A model generated the notes under the pieces. That model did not search any database and was not told the origin of the DNA. It saw only the letters and a list, made by a program, of their open reading frames with translations. A program made the position numbers and the translations under genes. 64,000 nt of DNA from contig NC_049996.1 of assembly GCF_000003815.2 (NCBI RefSeq), positions 5,472,012 through 5,536,011 on the forward strand, in the 5' to 3' direction. This stretch comes from Branchiostoma floridae (taxonomy: Eukaryota; Chordata; Leptocardii; Amphioxiformes; Branchiostomatidae). Positions within the stretch are counted from its first letter, which is position 1, and the number at the start of each line of letters is the position of its first letter. Positions 53,206-64,000 of this stretch are shown in pieces.

Positions 53206-54082
53206 CGTCGCCGCCTCGCTGATATTCCCACGGACATGTTTCAAGAAAAATGCCTGGCAAAAAACGCTGTTCTGCGTCAAATTCTATTCTATAAAACATG
53301 TGGGACTCAGTGTTACAGTCTAAATATTTTGTAGAAGCACCGCTGTGGGAAAGAAGGTCCAAGCAATGTAATACATCACGTAGCATGAAGTTCGCTGTCA
53401 ACTGGCACACGACTGTTTGAAACTCTAAGTCTAATCAACAGCCGTGTTTGATTGATAGCCGGCGGCCCTTTGATCAAGTCGGCGAAAGGTGCGTTAGTTA
53501 GACAGTTTGCGTTTAGTTTTGATACGTAATTATAAGTTAGACAGTGGTGAAAATGATTATTTTCTCATCAATATTTCTCTTCAGAATCATTTGAACTTAA
53601 TTGTACATCCAAACAATTGGCTTACCTGTGCAATGTTTATATATAAGTAAAGATCAGTGTACTGAAATCATGTGTAGCGTATTGCTCCCAGTCAACAGCT
53701 CAGCATTTTCTCTATAGTGACCACCTGTCTATATAGTGGCCACATTTCTATCACTGGACTGGAAAGAAAAGTGATGTATTTTCCCCAGAGCAAATGTAGG
53801 TGTTTCCTGTGCTGTTGTTGTTTGACATAAATTTTGAACATTCAAATTGTAAGTAACTTTGAACTACCAGAGTTTCAGCCCAATAAAACAGTCTCAGCGC
53901 CAGGGTATGAACAGACTGACCTCCGAAAAGAAATCCTCGAACAAGGTTCAATCGTATCTTCCGAGTCTGGCAGGAAGTTGTTAAACTAAAATAAGATTAG
54001 GCTCGATGGCTGATTGTATACAAAGTAAAACAGTTTAACAGTCTTACAGCTTGAAGAAAACAAACGTTCCTACTACACAGTA

Positions 54083-54260
54083 CAGTCTAACCTGTCTATA
54101 TCTGCCACTCAAGGGACCGGACAAATTTGGCCACTATAGACAGGTGGCCTCTGTATAGAGGTGGCAACTTGTAGATAAAATACCCAAGGGACCGACAAAA
54201 AGTGGCCACTATGGACGGGTGGCCCCTCTGTAGAGGTGGCCCCTAATACAGGATTGACTG
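54083..54260. mobile_element. Tigger/pogo-like MITE, 178 bp
   Basis: Ends CAGTCTAACCTGTCTATA and ACAGGATTGACTG with TA on both sides; internal repeats of GTGGCCACTAT...GGTGGC. A related piece is at 53708-53745 (GACCACCTGTCTATA). 53206-54082 and 54261-55081 otherwise hold nothing. Confidence 0.85.
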
Positions 54261-55081
54261 TACCTGCACCTGCTTGATAGTTATTAAATCGTATGCCCTA
54301 CTTGAATAAAAATGTTCACTGCAATAATGAATATACCCACAACACAAGGACCTTATACTTTTTTATACTTACACCTAGTTATCGTACTGAAAATTTGTAA
54401 TGACATTACATGAAGTCATTCAACAATTTTCAATCATGATGAAAATTTTCTGAATGGAAGGTGTGATTATTGTCATTGTCTGAAAAATAGAAGCAAGCTC
54501 TGTTTTGACCTGGAATCAATTCACAAAACCAGTCCACTTTGGGGGATAATGTACTGTTAAGATGTTCCATTTTTGCGCAGGGGTGATTTGGAACAGTCCA
54601 ATGTTGCGTGGGAAGGGGTATGGCTGAAATATGCTGTATTTGCTCTCAAGCAAATGTCGGCCTTTCTAGTTTTTTTAAATATTTTGTGCCTTGTACCCTG
54701 AACTCGAACATATCCGTTTTGGTATTCCTAAAATGTACACTACTACATCTATTTTCGTGTCGAAGCCAGCGACTTTGAGGCCCTAATTATAGAGATCCCA
54801 ATAAGCCAAAAACTGAGTGTGTTCTGCTACCACAAGGCAAATATTACCTAACTGTACTAATGAGATGACGACAGTAGCAGGTCTAACGGGTTTTATGTTT
54901 TCAATGCACGTGTCAATTGTCAGATGCTGTATATCTATAGGTTCAACTATGGATGGAAAAGAACGGTTGAGGATGGAGGAGGGCGAGGCGGAAGATGAGT
55001 CCGAGTCAGAAGAGGAGGACTTAGATGGCAAAGAACAGGTTGAATAAAATATTTAACATAGAACGTGATCTATGAAGTTAG

Positions 55082-55303
55082 AGCGTGGCCACATAGGCCG
55101 TGCGATCCTCGTACGATCCCTAACTTTTTTTAGGCATTTTGGAGGACAAAAATGTACGTCTCCATACAAAGTTCAACTGTCTTGGTACATAAAATGCTGT
55201 TTTGGATCCATGTCGGTGGTTGGTTTTGTAACGGCCTGCTTGAAAATCCTATAGCATCAAAATCGTACGACGATCGCACAACCTATGTGACCACGCCCTT
55301 AGA
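55082..55303. mobile_element. MITE family R, copy 2 (complete)
   Basis: Inverted ends GCGTGGCCACATAGGCCGTG and CACAACCTATGTGACCACGC, extended by CGATC.TCGTACGAT. Copy 1 is at 19053-19226. 55304-55894 has nothing recognised. Confidence 0.88.
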
Positions 55304-55894
55304 GTGAAGCTAGATTGCTTGTCATGTAAGATAGAGGTGGCACTTGTTTAAGCCCCCTTACAGCTTGCTCTGGAACTGTAAGGGCGTGGTGTCAAATTTT
55401 CCGGAACGACGGATAGTCTAGATATTTAGTATGTAATTGGCTTTGACAAATGTGTACACAATGAATTAAAAATTATGCAAATATACTCTTAGTTTACTCT
55501 TAGTATGCAGTATTTTCGTTGTATTTCAAGGGGAAGTCCACCCTAATCTCCCCATATCTACAGACAAAAAGACAACTACCCTCTTAACATTACTGAAAAA
55601 AGTGGGTCCCTTCGTGTTCTACAAGTCTCCAAAAAAGGGTCAAACTCAATATTTAAGTTACATTTTAGAGTCAACCTTACGACTAGAATTAGTCACTTAC
55701 CATACTGTTCACCATTGTTTCTCTGTCATTTGTGTCCCTTGCAGTTAGCCGCAGGGTGAGAACTTGCAATAAACGCCCTTTATATGCTCTATAAAATGAT
55801 AATACATTCTCCATTAAATGGTAGGTATCTTCGTGTCATAAATCCGTATGTTTTTTGTCCATGTTTTACGTAGCGGAGACCATCCACAGACGAC

Positions 55895-56658
55895 ATGGCG
55901 GATCGGAAAAGCGGGGTCACGGGATATCAAGAAGACTTAGGAGAGTCGATTAAAAAGGGTGAGCTACAACAACACTTATAATGGTAACATAGCTAACTTA
56001 ATAAGTGATTTTTCTTTTATTATATGAATAACGTTAATTAAACCGCTTTATGTGCAGGAAACCCGCTAAAATGGTTCCGCTTTTCATCCAGAAGACAGCA
56101 GTGTTCCACTCGAAATACAGCTGCGTGGTCCTGGCATGCAGCAGCTGTACTCACAGGCCTGCCGCCAGGGGGCGCTACCGTTGCACAACACGCGCGGGCT
56201 CGTGGTTGGTCAGTACAGATCCGGAAAGACTTGTGTTGTCAGGAGGCTGACGGGAGAGAAGGCTGTGGAGGATGAACCGATAACAGACGGCATCGAGATT
56301 TCACCGAGCGTGATGACCACGACATGGCGGAAGGCAAAAGGTTTGAAATTTGATTACTGTTTTGGCCCTTCAACATTCAGTTTTCCGATATCTTACATGT
56401 TCTTAAACTTCTTATAGTAAAAAGATTGGTTCTTAACATATCCTGCACGCTTGTTGAGAATGAAATCATCAAACTTGCCTCAGCTGTAACAATGCGTAAT
56501 TTATTATTTTTTTTTGCTTGCAGAGGAGCCAGACGAATTCAAGGAAACTATGGCAGAACGCTTGACGAAGCTACAAAAATGGAACATAGCAAAGTTTCAG
56601 ACATCGTTACGAAGCCAGCAAGCAGTCAAGAGTCATGGCGACAAGACAAACCTTACAG
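55895..56658 (+). CDS. Roc-type (Roco-like) GTPase exons
   Basis: Exon 56142-56340 (the acceptor may instead be at 56121) encodes QLYSQACRQGALPLHNTRG, LVVGQYRSGKTCVVRRLTGE, KAVEDEPITDGIEISPS and TWRKAK. GQYRSGKT is a Walker A motif, and TDGIEISP fits the switch I region of Roc domains as in MFHAS1/Roco proteins. Exon 56524-56658, joined in phase 1, reads EEPDEFKETMAERLTKLQKW and ends at CTTACAG|GTATTC. A candidate first exon is 55895-55958 (MADRKSGVTGYQEDLGESIK, donor AAAGG|GTGAGC), but its phase (1) does not match the P-loop exon (0), so an exon is missing or the link is wrong. Downstream exons are not found in the window. Confidence 0.62.
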
Positions 56659-57057
56659 GTATTCAAAATAACTTTTTCACAAATCAATAAGATAAACACA
56701 GACTAAAGAAGTTAACGCCAAGGAACAGGAAGACAGGAAGAACCATTAAAGCAGAAAGTAGTCCATATCAAATTGCAGAGAACAAGAATGTAAACATCTG
56801 TTTACAGTTTTTACATTATCATACCTATTGGAATGGCACCATATTTATGAATTCTTTTTCATCAGAAAAGGAACTTGTATTTACATGTGGATAGGGGTAC
56901 CCCCTTCGGTTGTTTTATGTCTTTTCTGAAACCTACCATTTTGCTGTACATAATCTAAAGTGCTCTGAGCTAGTCTTCTATACACAAATTGTAGTATGAA
57001 AACAAGACTGTTCTGGTACAAGATGATTATTTTTCACAATTATTTAATACTGAAATG

Positions 57058-58288
57058 TAATGGAGTTAATTCCAGTTATGGTGGCCATGTTGGATTTCCT
57101 GTGGTCATCCGGGGTCATGACACCAGAATGAGGCTCCAGCTGGTGCATTCTACTATACAGGCTGTATTGCATACATCAGTATGCCATCGTTGGGAGTGCA
57201 TTTCGCCCCTCTTAAGTGAATAAATATGTACCTGTTATCCGTAAAAAATATTGTTAGGGACATTTGAACTTGATTTGGGTGATAGCTGCTGTTCATTTTC
57301 ACATTTTTTGACGTGTGACCTGAGAACAATAATTATTACTTTCCATGCTCATATCCCCCATGTGTGCTTAATGTATTGGTAATGTGATATAATAGCTTTA
57401 CTATTGGGACTGAACCCTACAAAAACATGGAAATATCAGAGAGACATTCTTGCGGGTAGAAATTTAGAAGACATTTGGCCGTTGTTCTGACAATTTCTCG
57501 ATGCCAAGATCATCTCTGCAAACTACATTCTATGGGAATATCATGTCGGGAGTGGTAATTTCCTTGTTTCCCGGTTTATCTGTTCTTACTGTGCTATTCT
57601 AATTAAACAACATAACCCCACACAACAAAGTCCACATGTTGGGTCCATAACATTGTGGGATGAAATATAGCTGATTTTTTGTCGGCTATTTTGGCGATTT
57701 CTCAGTGCCAAACTGGAAAATTTAGGAAACAAATTAAGGAGCAAACCCGGTACGTACATTTTGTACACCGTCTTCTCCACTGAGTTTAGCATGATATTCC
57801 CATAGACCGTAGTTTGCAAAACGCGTAACGGATCTTGGCATCTTGAAACCATCAGAATAATTAAGCCAAATGTCTTCTAAATTTCTCCCCACATATGTCA
57901 GCCCGACATTTCCATGTTTGTGTAGGATTTAATACCAATAGGAAAGCTATTAATTATATCACAGTTACCAATACGTTATTTAAGCACACATAGAGGATTT
58001 GAGCACGGAAACTAATTGGTCACCTGTCAATAAATGTAAAAAATGAATAACAAATATCACCAAAATCAAGTTCAAATGTCCAAAACAATACTTTCTACAG
58101 ATAACAGGCACATATTTTGCAGTATCTTACCTAAGAGGGGCAAAATGCACTACCGAAGATGGCATACTGGTGTATGCAATACAGCCTGTATAGTAGAATG
58201 CACCAGCAGCAGCCTCATTCTGGTGCCATGAACCCGGATGACACCAGGAAATCCAACATGGCCGCCATAACTGGAATTAACTCTATTA
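57058..58288. mobile_element. Long foldback element, 1.23 kb, ~490-bp arms
   Basis: Outer ends GGAGTTAATTCCAGTTATGG and CCATAACTGGAATTAACTC. Arm pairs include CTATACAGGCTGTATTGCAT/ATGCAATACAGCCTGTATAG and TATGGGAATATCATG/CATGATATTCCCATA. Loop about 57547-57790. No transposase. 56659-57057 shows nothing. Confidence 0.9.
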
Positions 58289-58483
58289 ATGAGCTAAGAC
58301 CCTCTTACTCATTCTGTAACTAGTAGAACACCTTACAGGTATGTGTCATGTTTTTACTAGTGAATTAATGTTTAAAGACCCCTCTTACTCATTTTGTCAC
58401 TGGTAGAACACCTTACAGATTGTTATGTTTTTATTTGTGATTAATGAGTTAAGACGTTGGTTACAAAGTATCAAATTACGTGC

Positions 58484-58945
58484 TCACCTGGTTGCTACCA
58501 AGTGCAGATTCACGTGCTCACCCGGGTGCTACCAAGTGACGGTTCACGTGCTCACCCGGGTGCTACCAAATGTCGATTCACGTGCTCACCCGGGTGCTAC
58601 CAAGTGTCGATTCACGTGCTCACCCGGGTGCTACCAAATGTCGGTTCACGTGCTCACCCGGGTGCTACCAAGTGTCGGTTCACGTGCTCACCCGGGTGCT
58701 ACCAAATGTCGATTCACGTGCTCACCCGGGTGCTACCAAGTGTCGATTCACGTGCTCACCCGGGTGCTACCAAATGTCGGTTCACGTGCTCACCCGGGTG
58801 CTACCAAGTGTCGGTTCACGTGCTCACCCGGGTGCTACCAAGTGTCGGTTCACGTGCTCACCCGGGTGCTACCAAATGTCGATTCACGTGCTCACTCAGG
58901 TGCTACCAAGTGTCGATTTACGTGCTCACCCGGGTGCTACAAAGA
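58484..58945. repeat. 34-bp minisatellite, ~14 copies, each with CACGTG and CCCGGG
   Basis: Unit TTCACGTGCTCACCCGGGTG, CTACCAARTGTCGR. 34 is 1 mod 3, which explains the three overlapping ORFs (58425-59073). Copies alternate between AAGTG/AAATG and CGG/CGA variants. 58946-59590 shows nothing. Confidence 0.97.
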
Positions 58946-59589
58946 ATCGATTATGTGTATCGTATGGTCATAATCTTACTATATGGTCGCTAAATCCGGC
59001 GTGTGCTCATTTGCATTTTTGTGACGAGACAAATGCGTCAGTAACCGATTCTGGGGCGAAGGGGTTGGGGTAACATGTGCCCACAAATGGCTGACATTTT
59101 CGATCGTAAAAAAGTCGTTCAATTTGTAAAATGAGCGATCTAATCTTCAGATATATTGACACATCAACTCCTCACAGTTTCATGTATAGTTTGTGTAAAA
59201 TTGACGCGAGGATTGACGAAAAGGTATAGGGTGTATACCAACCGATGCACACGGGTGTTTGAATTATAAGCTAATGACAAAAGGCCACGGGGAAGACCCC
59301 CTATGAATCTACAATACAACAATCAGACTCATTCCAAGAACCTTTCGCAATATCTAGAGCGAGTTGTCATTTTGTGCTTACGACCGTTTTAAATCCCTGG
59401 AATTCAGAAATTTAGTTCACGCATGCACAATACGCCCAGATGTGCCAATGGAAAAGTCACATTTGCAGGTAACCTATGTGGCTAATTCGTCTTTTTCAAA
59501 GCACATGAGAGCTATAGGTCATAACAGTGACAATAACAACAAAATGCAGCATTTTGGTGCATCTAAGAAGGGTGTTTAACAGCCTGCAC

Positions 59590-61320
59590 GCCATGACCTG
59601 AATCGAGCAGTTTTCGAACAGTTTTTCTATGCAGTTCGAATCGCTCCGCGGTCCTTAGCAACACGTTGCTAAGGAAACGCTTCTCACGCGTCAGGTGGAT
59701 GGAATTTCATCCGAGCTTAATAGCTGTTATATGTGCCATAGAGGAATATCATGTAATCTCGATATGATCCATTTTTGTGGGGTTTTATCAGTATTATGTC
59801 TAGTTTCCTGATCATATTTGTTACACAGTGAAATTGGCACAATGGTGGTGCCATTATGAGCTACATGTTCGACGAATTTGAATTTCGGGGCAAATACATC
59901 ACGCATTCGATTCTTTTTTCAATGGCTAGTGCGCCAGAATTGTTGAACCTCCTAAGATACCTCTTGTGAAAATCTTGTTGGTTTGAAATCTGGAAAGGTT
60001 TGTAATTCCATGTTTACTGAGGTCACCTTTTCGACTGTTTTAAATACAAATGTTGCCAGTCGTTGGTTTGGTTGATTCGAGTGCAATCGACTTTTAACAC
60101 AAGTATCGGCATCAATATACCTCTCCAGTGTTTTTAAAGGATGCCTAAAGAAAAATTAAACTACACGTGAAGACGGAGTGAATTAGCAAATGGAGTCTTA
60201 GTTTTACGGTAACTTTTACGGAAAAACAATGGTGCGGGTCCGGCGTGCGCTTTGTGGAACGGGCGCTGATGCCAGCGCTGGAGCGTTCCTTTTCGGACGC
60301 CTCTGATGAGGTGACCTCGCGCGGTTCACCTTTTTCGCCCTCGAAATTGATAATATGCAATATACCACCTGTCTATTTTACGCACTAGATTTCCTTTCGT
60401 TCTGAAATCAGCTGTATGGTAAAACGCAGCGGGGAACTTGCGCTAAAATCAACTGGTTTCAGATCATATCACCAAACGGGTAGCTGTAAAAGTCTGTTTA
60501 AAAAGTACGTAGGAGTAGAATGAAAACCTTAAAAATTGTAAACGTGATGAAATATTGATTGTACAAAGTTGTAAACTCGAGCGACAAGCTTTTTGGTAGG
60601 TAGTCCCGACGCCCGGGGTTCATGTAACGGAACGTACAACTGTCTCAAAACGGCGCGCTGTTCGCTACGGCAGTCAGTTAGAAATTTTGAAATTAGATTT
60701 AGATCACTTCGGATTGGTATATTGACTTCGGTATAAACTCGGAATTCATAAACTGGACGACCTGTCATAAACTTTGAGATTTATGGAGAGAGGATCTGTC
60801 CCGGTTGGATAATTGCTAAATCGTCAAACGCGGTGCGTTCTATTCGGGAATCAAAATTATGTCATGATTTCACGGAATATCGGGGCAAATCTATGATAAA
60901 TCTTATATTTTCAGAAACTAAAAAGTTTGTTCTTTCATACGCAGGATATCTCCTGTTGGTTTGAAATCTACAACAGGGAATTTACTCGAAAGTCACCTGA
61001 TTTGGGGTCGTATTTGTGACAGGAAAACGATACACAATCGGTCAAAAAATCCATATGAGCTAAAAAGGAGGCTAAAATACTGTGAATGACTTAAAATTAA
61101 GAAGATACGCAGCTGTGTACTCCAGCGTCAAGCTTTCTTGTGAGGGGTGTTGACGCCGGGAGTCATGGAACGGACTATTTTCTCTCGCGGAAGGAAAAGA
61201 AAACTGCATAGAACTCTTGGCATGGCGTGGCGGCTGTTTAAAAAGGACATATATAGGTGTCAATAGGTTTACAGTAGCCGTAAGTAGTAATATCTAAGTC
61301 GGAGGGGTCGTATAATCCGG
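59590..61320. repeat. Diverged repeated blocks, ~960 bp spacing
   Basis: TCGGGGCAAAT...TTGGTTTGAAATCTGGAAA..TCACC at 59880-60035 recurs at 60880-61000, and GTTCATG.AACGGAAC-type blocks recur at 60240, 60610 and 61150. No coding support. Confidence 0.45.
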
Positions 61321-61674
61321 GCGGCTCCGGGCGGTTCCTATGGCGCCGCCCTCATTAACATAAAATCTATATGATTGACAGGTCGCATAATGATATATAT
61401 ATTGATGGTTTATGATATGTGTATGATATATCATATGTATATTGTTATATCTATATCTATATATCTATGAAATATCATTTGATATACCTATGCTATGTCA
61501 TAGGCTATTCCTTTATCTAGTGTATATGTGAGTACGTAGCGGTCAGAGATCATGATGAGGGAGTAAAGGGGAAATATATGCCTATCTTAATCGTGTGTAT
61601 ATATTACACATATTCATTTGATCGTATAGGTAAGTATCATTGAATCATTGCTTTGGGGTCGCTTTACATCTTGC

Positions 61675-61735
61675 TCTGGAGTAACTCCGGAGTAACTCCG
61701 GAGTAACTCCGGAGTAGCTCCGGAGTACATGCGTA
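61675..61735. repeat. 11-bp tandem repeat (AGTAACTCCGG)
   Basis: Four to five copies. 61370-61510 is AT-rich with many short ATATC/GATAT palindromes. 61740-62207 shows nothing. Confidence 0.9.
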
Positions 61736-62207
61736 CCTGTATTTAGGTTAGGTCTCTTATATTTCTCATGTGCGTGCGTGCCATGTATGTATTGTATAAG
61801 AAAAACAACACAATGGACACTAGGGTAAAGGGATATCGTTTCGTGACGGCTCTTTATTTATCACTCATTTGATCCAGAATACATCGAGGAACACAGAAGC
61901 CAACCTTCGTGTCGTCGTATAGGTTATGTGAAACATAACTTAACGTTAGGAAAAAAAGCTGTACTGCTTGCGGTATGTCGAAGTTACATTACTTCAGGAC
62001 GAGGTAACCATATTTTTTCATCAATGTCTGTTCTGAGACCCAGTTCTTGCTGTATTCTATCTCATAACTGTGATGAGGCAGCGCAGCAAACTCTATCAGA
62101 TAAAACTTTTTGCCGGCGCGTTTTGTCTCCTTGATGACGCGTTGAGGAATATCGCCTGGCTGGTGAGGTAATGGGATGGTCCAGTCTCGATAAAGTGTCC
62201 ATTCCTC

Positions 62208-62630
62208 CTAGTCACCACTGTCGTAGCCGTACTCTTGACTTTCATCAGTCGTAGCCGTGCCGGAAGACGCGTCAGAGCTTGCATCACTCTCGGAACCACT
62301 TGGATCGGTGTCGGTTTCTGACTCCTGAGAGTCCATCACAGACTCATCAGTTTCAGGCTCCTCATCTTGTGACTCCATCGAACTGTCGTCTTTCTCAACG
62401 TCATCACCTTCTTCATTGTCTGTCGAAGAATCAAATGTGTCCATATCTTGTCCAGAGGACATGTCGGATGCGTCAAAAATATCGCGGTCACGATAAGATC
62501 CCGTCTCGGGGTCTACGACGACTTCTCCCGAGGCAGCAGCTGAGTCGTCTCGATGTTTTCTTTCTTGATGCCTATCGAGATTAAACTTTCGAGCAAACTC
62601 TTGATCACAAAATTCACATACGTGAGGCAT
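62208..62630 (-). CDS. Single C2H2 zinc finger with long acidic tail, 140 aa
   Basis: MPHVCEFCDQEFARKFNLDR begins a C-x2-C-x12-H-x4-H finger (CEFC...HQERKH), followed by about 110 residues dominated by Asp, Glu and Ser with TD/SE repeats. It lies 560 bp downstream of, and on the same strand as, the polymerase gene. It is probably a nuclear DNA-binding or histone-mimic-like acidic protein of the same element; its function is unknown. Complete, intronless ORF. Confidence 0.6.
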   Translation of the reverse strand: MPHVCEFCDQEFARKFNLDRHQERKHRDDSAAASGEVVVDPETGSYRDRDIFDASDMSSGQDMDTFDSSTDNEEGDDVEKDDSSMESQDEEPETDESVMDSQESETDTDPSGSESDASSDASSGTATTDESQEYGYDSGD

Positions 62631-63190
62631 ACTTCCTTTCTATTTGGTAGACAGCAGGGAAATGATGCGATCTTGATGTGCACGCAAGGATATATCATGT
62701 ACACAATGAGTGGCTTGCGATATGTTATCACTGTACGTTTATGTATACAAATGAGTCACACTATATCTGTCAGGAATTTTCCATGTGTTTACATGTACAT
62801 ACAGATGCCTTAGGAGACTCTATGCTTTTGTCATGAAAGTGTTTATCTTTTCAAATATCAAACAGGGTGTACTTACACGTTTGTGTGTGACACTACAGTA
62901 TATTTCTATACCTACATCTGTCTCAAGCTATTGTTGAGGAAAAACAAGAACTTTGCGTGGCGTCATGTTAGGTTTATTTATATGGTAGTACTGTACATGT
63001 ACATAGGCAAATAAATTCGGCTTCACATCGGTCAACAATCTCGAAAATACAATAACTGTTTGTCGTTTAGTTTCAAACACTTACGCCATGATACTCTTCA
63101 AACACTATGATACATCATGTCATTTACTGATAAGAGCTGACAAAATAGCTATATGCAGAGATACTTAATATGCCGTTGGTACTATACAGT

Positions 63191-64000
63191 CTATATATCT
63201 AAGGGTAGGGTTGTGACACCGTCATCCAGAACGTGACGTTTGGGGTAAAAATAAGAAAAGGCGTCTCGTGTTTGCGTGTAGGTCACCATCTGGTTGTTCC
63301 GAACGCGAAAACCTCTGTTTACCCCCTGCCCACTTTCCTGGGTAGTCAACACTTTAAGATACTTTTGATAATTGATCTCGTTGCATCTCTTGCTCACCCC
63401 CTTGCAACTGTATTTGTCCTCTGCTTTGTTATCCCCGCCAAAACAGTAATAGGTCTTTGAACACAACCCGACAATCCCATCGCCGGACCACTCTTCCTTG
63501 AAGAGCCCAGGAGTGCGTTTGTCGAAAGCGGCGGTAGCAGGGGAATCCGTGCGAGGGAACCAGAGGTGTTTCTCACGTTCGTAGCTATCACGCATGTGTG
63601 GCTTGATCACATCCGCCAGCCTGTCCGCGGAGATGGCTATGTAAGCCGAGTCTGTGTCCATTTCGCAATATTGGAAATCGGACATGTCCACGAACTTCAA
63701 CATAAAGTCATAATAAAACTGGAGCATGCGCAATTTGGCGTACTGGTAAACAAAGAACCCGACCTGCAGGGGGAGGTCAAATGTGATGCGGCGCTTGCCA
63801 GTCTCGATTTCGTAAAACCCATCGACGACCTCGGTTATCTGTCTGAAACAAGGAGAGTTTATCTTTTGTGTTGCGGCGACGTCACTGTCGAAGTAGCAGA
63901 CGTCAGACTGCTTTTCTTTGTTAGTAACCGTTTTGCCATAAGCACTGTTGCCAATAAGTTTCATCGTGTCGGCTATGATTTTCTTCTTGTTGTCTTTGTC
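63191..64000 (-). CDS. Family-B DNA polymerase, C-terminal part (Maverick/virus-like), runs off window
   Basis: Open from the window edge to TAG at 63191-63193, 269 codons. Motif B reads KLIGNSAYGKTVTN and motif C reads YCEMDTDSAYI (the catalytic DTDS), followed by LCSKTYYCFGG, resembling the post-C KxY region. This pattern is that of protein-primed-type or viral-type polB found in Mavericks/Polintons and related eukaryotic DNA viruses. The exonuclease domain and motif A would lie beyond 64000. The coding frame is intact here, unlike the LINEs. The stretch 62631-63190 has no other gene. Confidence 0.85.
   Translation of the reverse strand, partial: DKDNKKKIIADTMKLIGNSAYGKTVTNKEKQSDVCYFDSDVAATQKINSPCFRQITEVVDGFYEIETGKRRITFDLPLQVGFFVYQYAKLRMLQFYYDFMLKFVDMSDFQYCEMDTDSAYIAISADRLADVIKPHMRDSYEREKHLWFPRTDSPATAAFDKRTPGLFKEEWSGDGIVGLCSKTYYCFGGDNKAEDKYSCKGVSKRCNEINYQKYLKVLTTQESGQGVNRGFRVRNNQMVTYTQTRDAFSYFYPKRHVLDDGVTTLPLDI

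Noticed and set aside
58484-58945. CRISPR-like array
   Set aside because: Units are contiguous with no unique spacers, and the genome is eukaryotic.
58425-59073. Three long overlapping ORFs on the plus strand
   Set aside because: All are translations of the 34-bp minisatellite; a unit of length 1 mod 3 with no stop opens every frame.

Overview
The window looks like an intron-rich, repeat-laden piece of an invertebrate chordate genome, most likely an amphioxus (Branchiostoma). This is inference from content: short phase-matched exons with GT-AG junctions, kringle and C-type lectin exons, a FabG-like SDR, a Roc-type GTPase exon, abundant palindromic MITEs and L1/Tx1-type non-LTR retrotransposons. 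Two assembly gaps (21,752-22,499 and 27,415-27,514) show that it is a draft. Nothing points to a prokaryotic layout: there are no operons and no rRNA or tRNA.

Layout. (1) 288-16,130, plus: the 3' part of a secreted-type gene whose exons encode the end of a farnesoic-acid-O-methyltransferase-like (FAMeT) domain, cysteine-rich modules and two kringles. The intron between the kringles is swollen to 10 kb by retrotransposons, including a ~6-kb L1/Tx1 LINE (5,752-11,775) nested in an older LINE and flanked by a 76-bp target duplication. (2) 16.1-22.5 kb: MITEs, a hAT-like element with an 8-bp target duplication, and a C-type lectin fragment that runs into a CAT microsatellite and a gap. (3) 23.1-25.9 kb, minus: a broken phytanoyl-CoA dioxygenase-like gene and a frameshifted C2-domain fragment. 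(4) 25.8-27.9 kb: copy A of a module that recurs in decayed form at 36.8-37.8 kb (B) and, less completely, 43.4-44.3 kb (C). (5) 28,440-34,248, plus: a complete nine-exon SDR gene (259 aa), the best gene in the window; a palindromic MITE begins on its stop codon. (6) 34.2-46.4 kb: gene-poor, with foldbacks, minisatellites and LINE pieces. (7) 46,699-48,980, minus: exons of a four-TM pannexin/innexin/LRRC8-type channel with one in-frame TAG. (8) 51.8-53.2 kb: a tandem duplication. (9) 55,895-56,658, plus: exons with a Roc-like P-loop. (10) 57.06-58.29 kb: a 1.2-kb foldback, followed by a 34-bp E-box minisatellite. (11) 62.2-64.0 kb, minus: a C2H2/acidic ORF and the C-terminal part of a family-B DNA polymerase, suggesting a Maverick/Polinton or virus-like element that runs off the window.

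The most unusual signal is a short structured motif, CTGANGAA-stem-loop-GAAACRT, found at five places. In four of them the bases flanking the loop differ in sequence but still pair (three perfectly), which suggests a conserved RNA structure related to, but not identical with, a hammerhead core.
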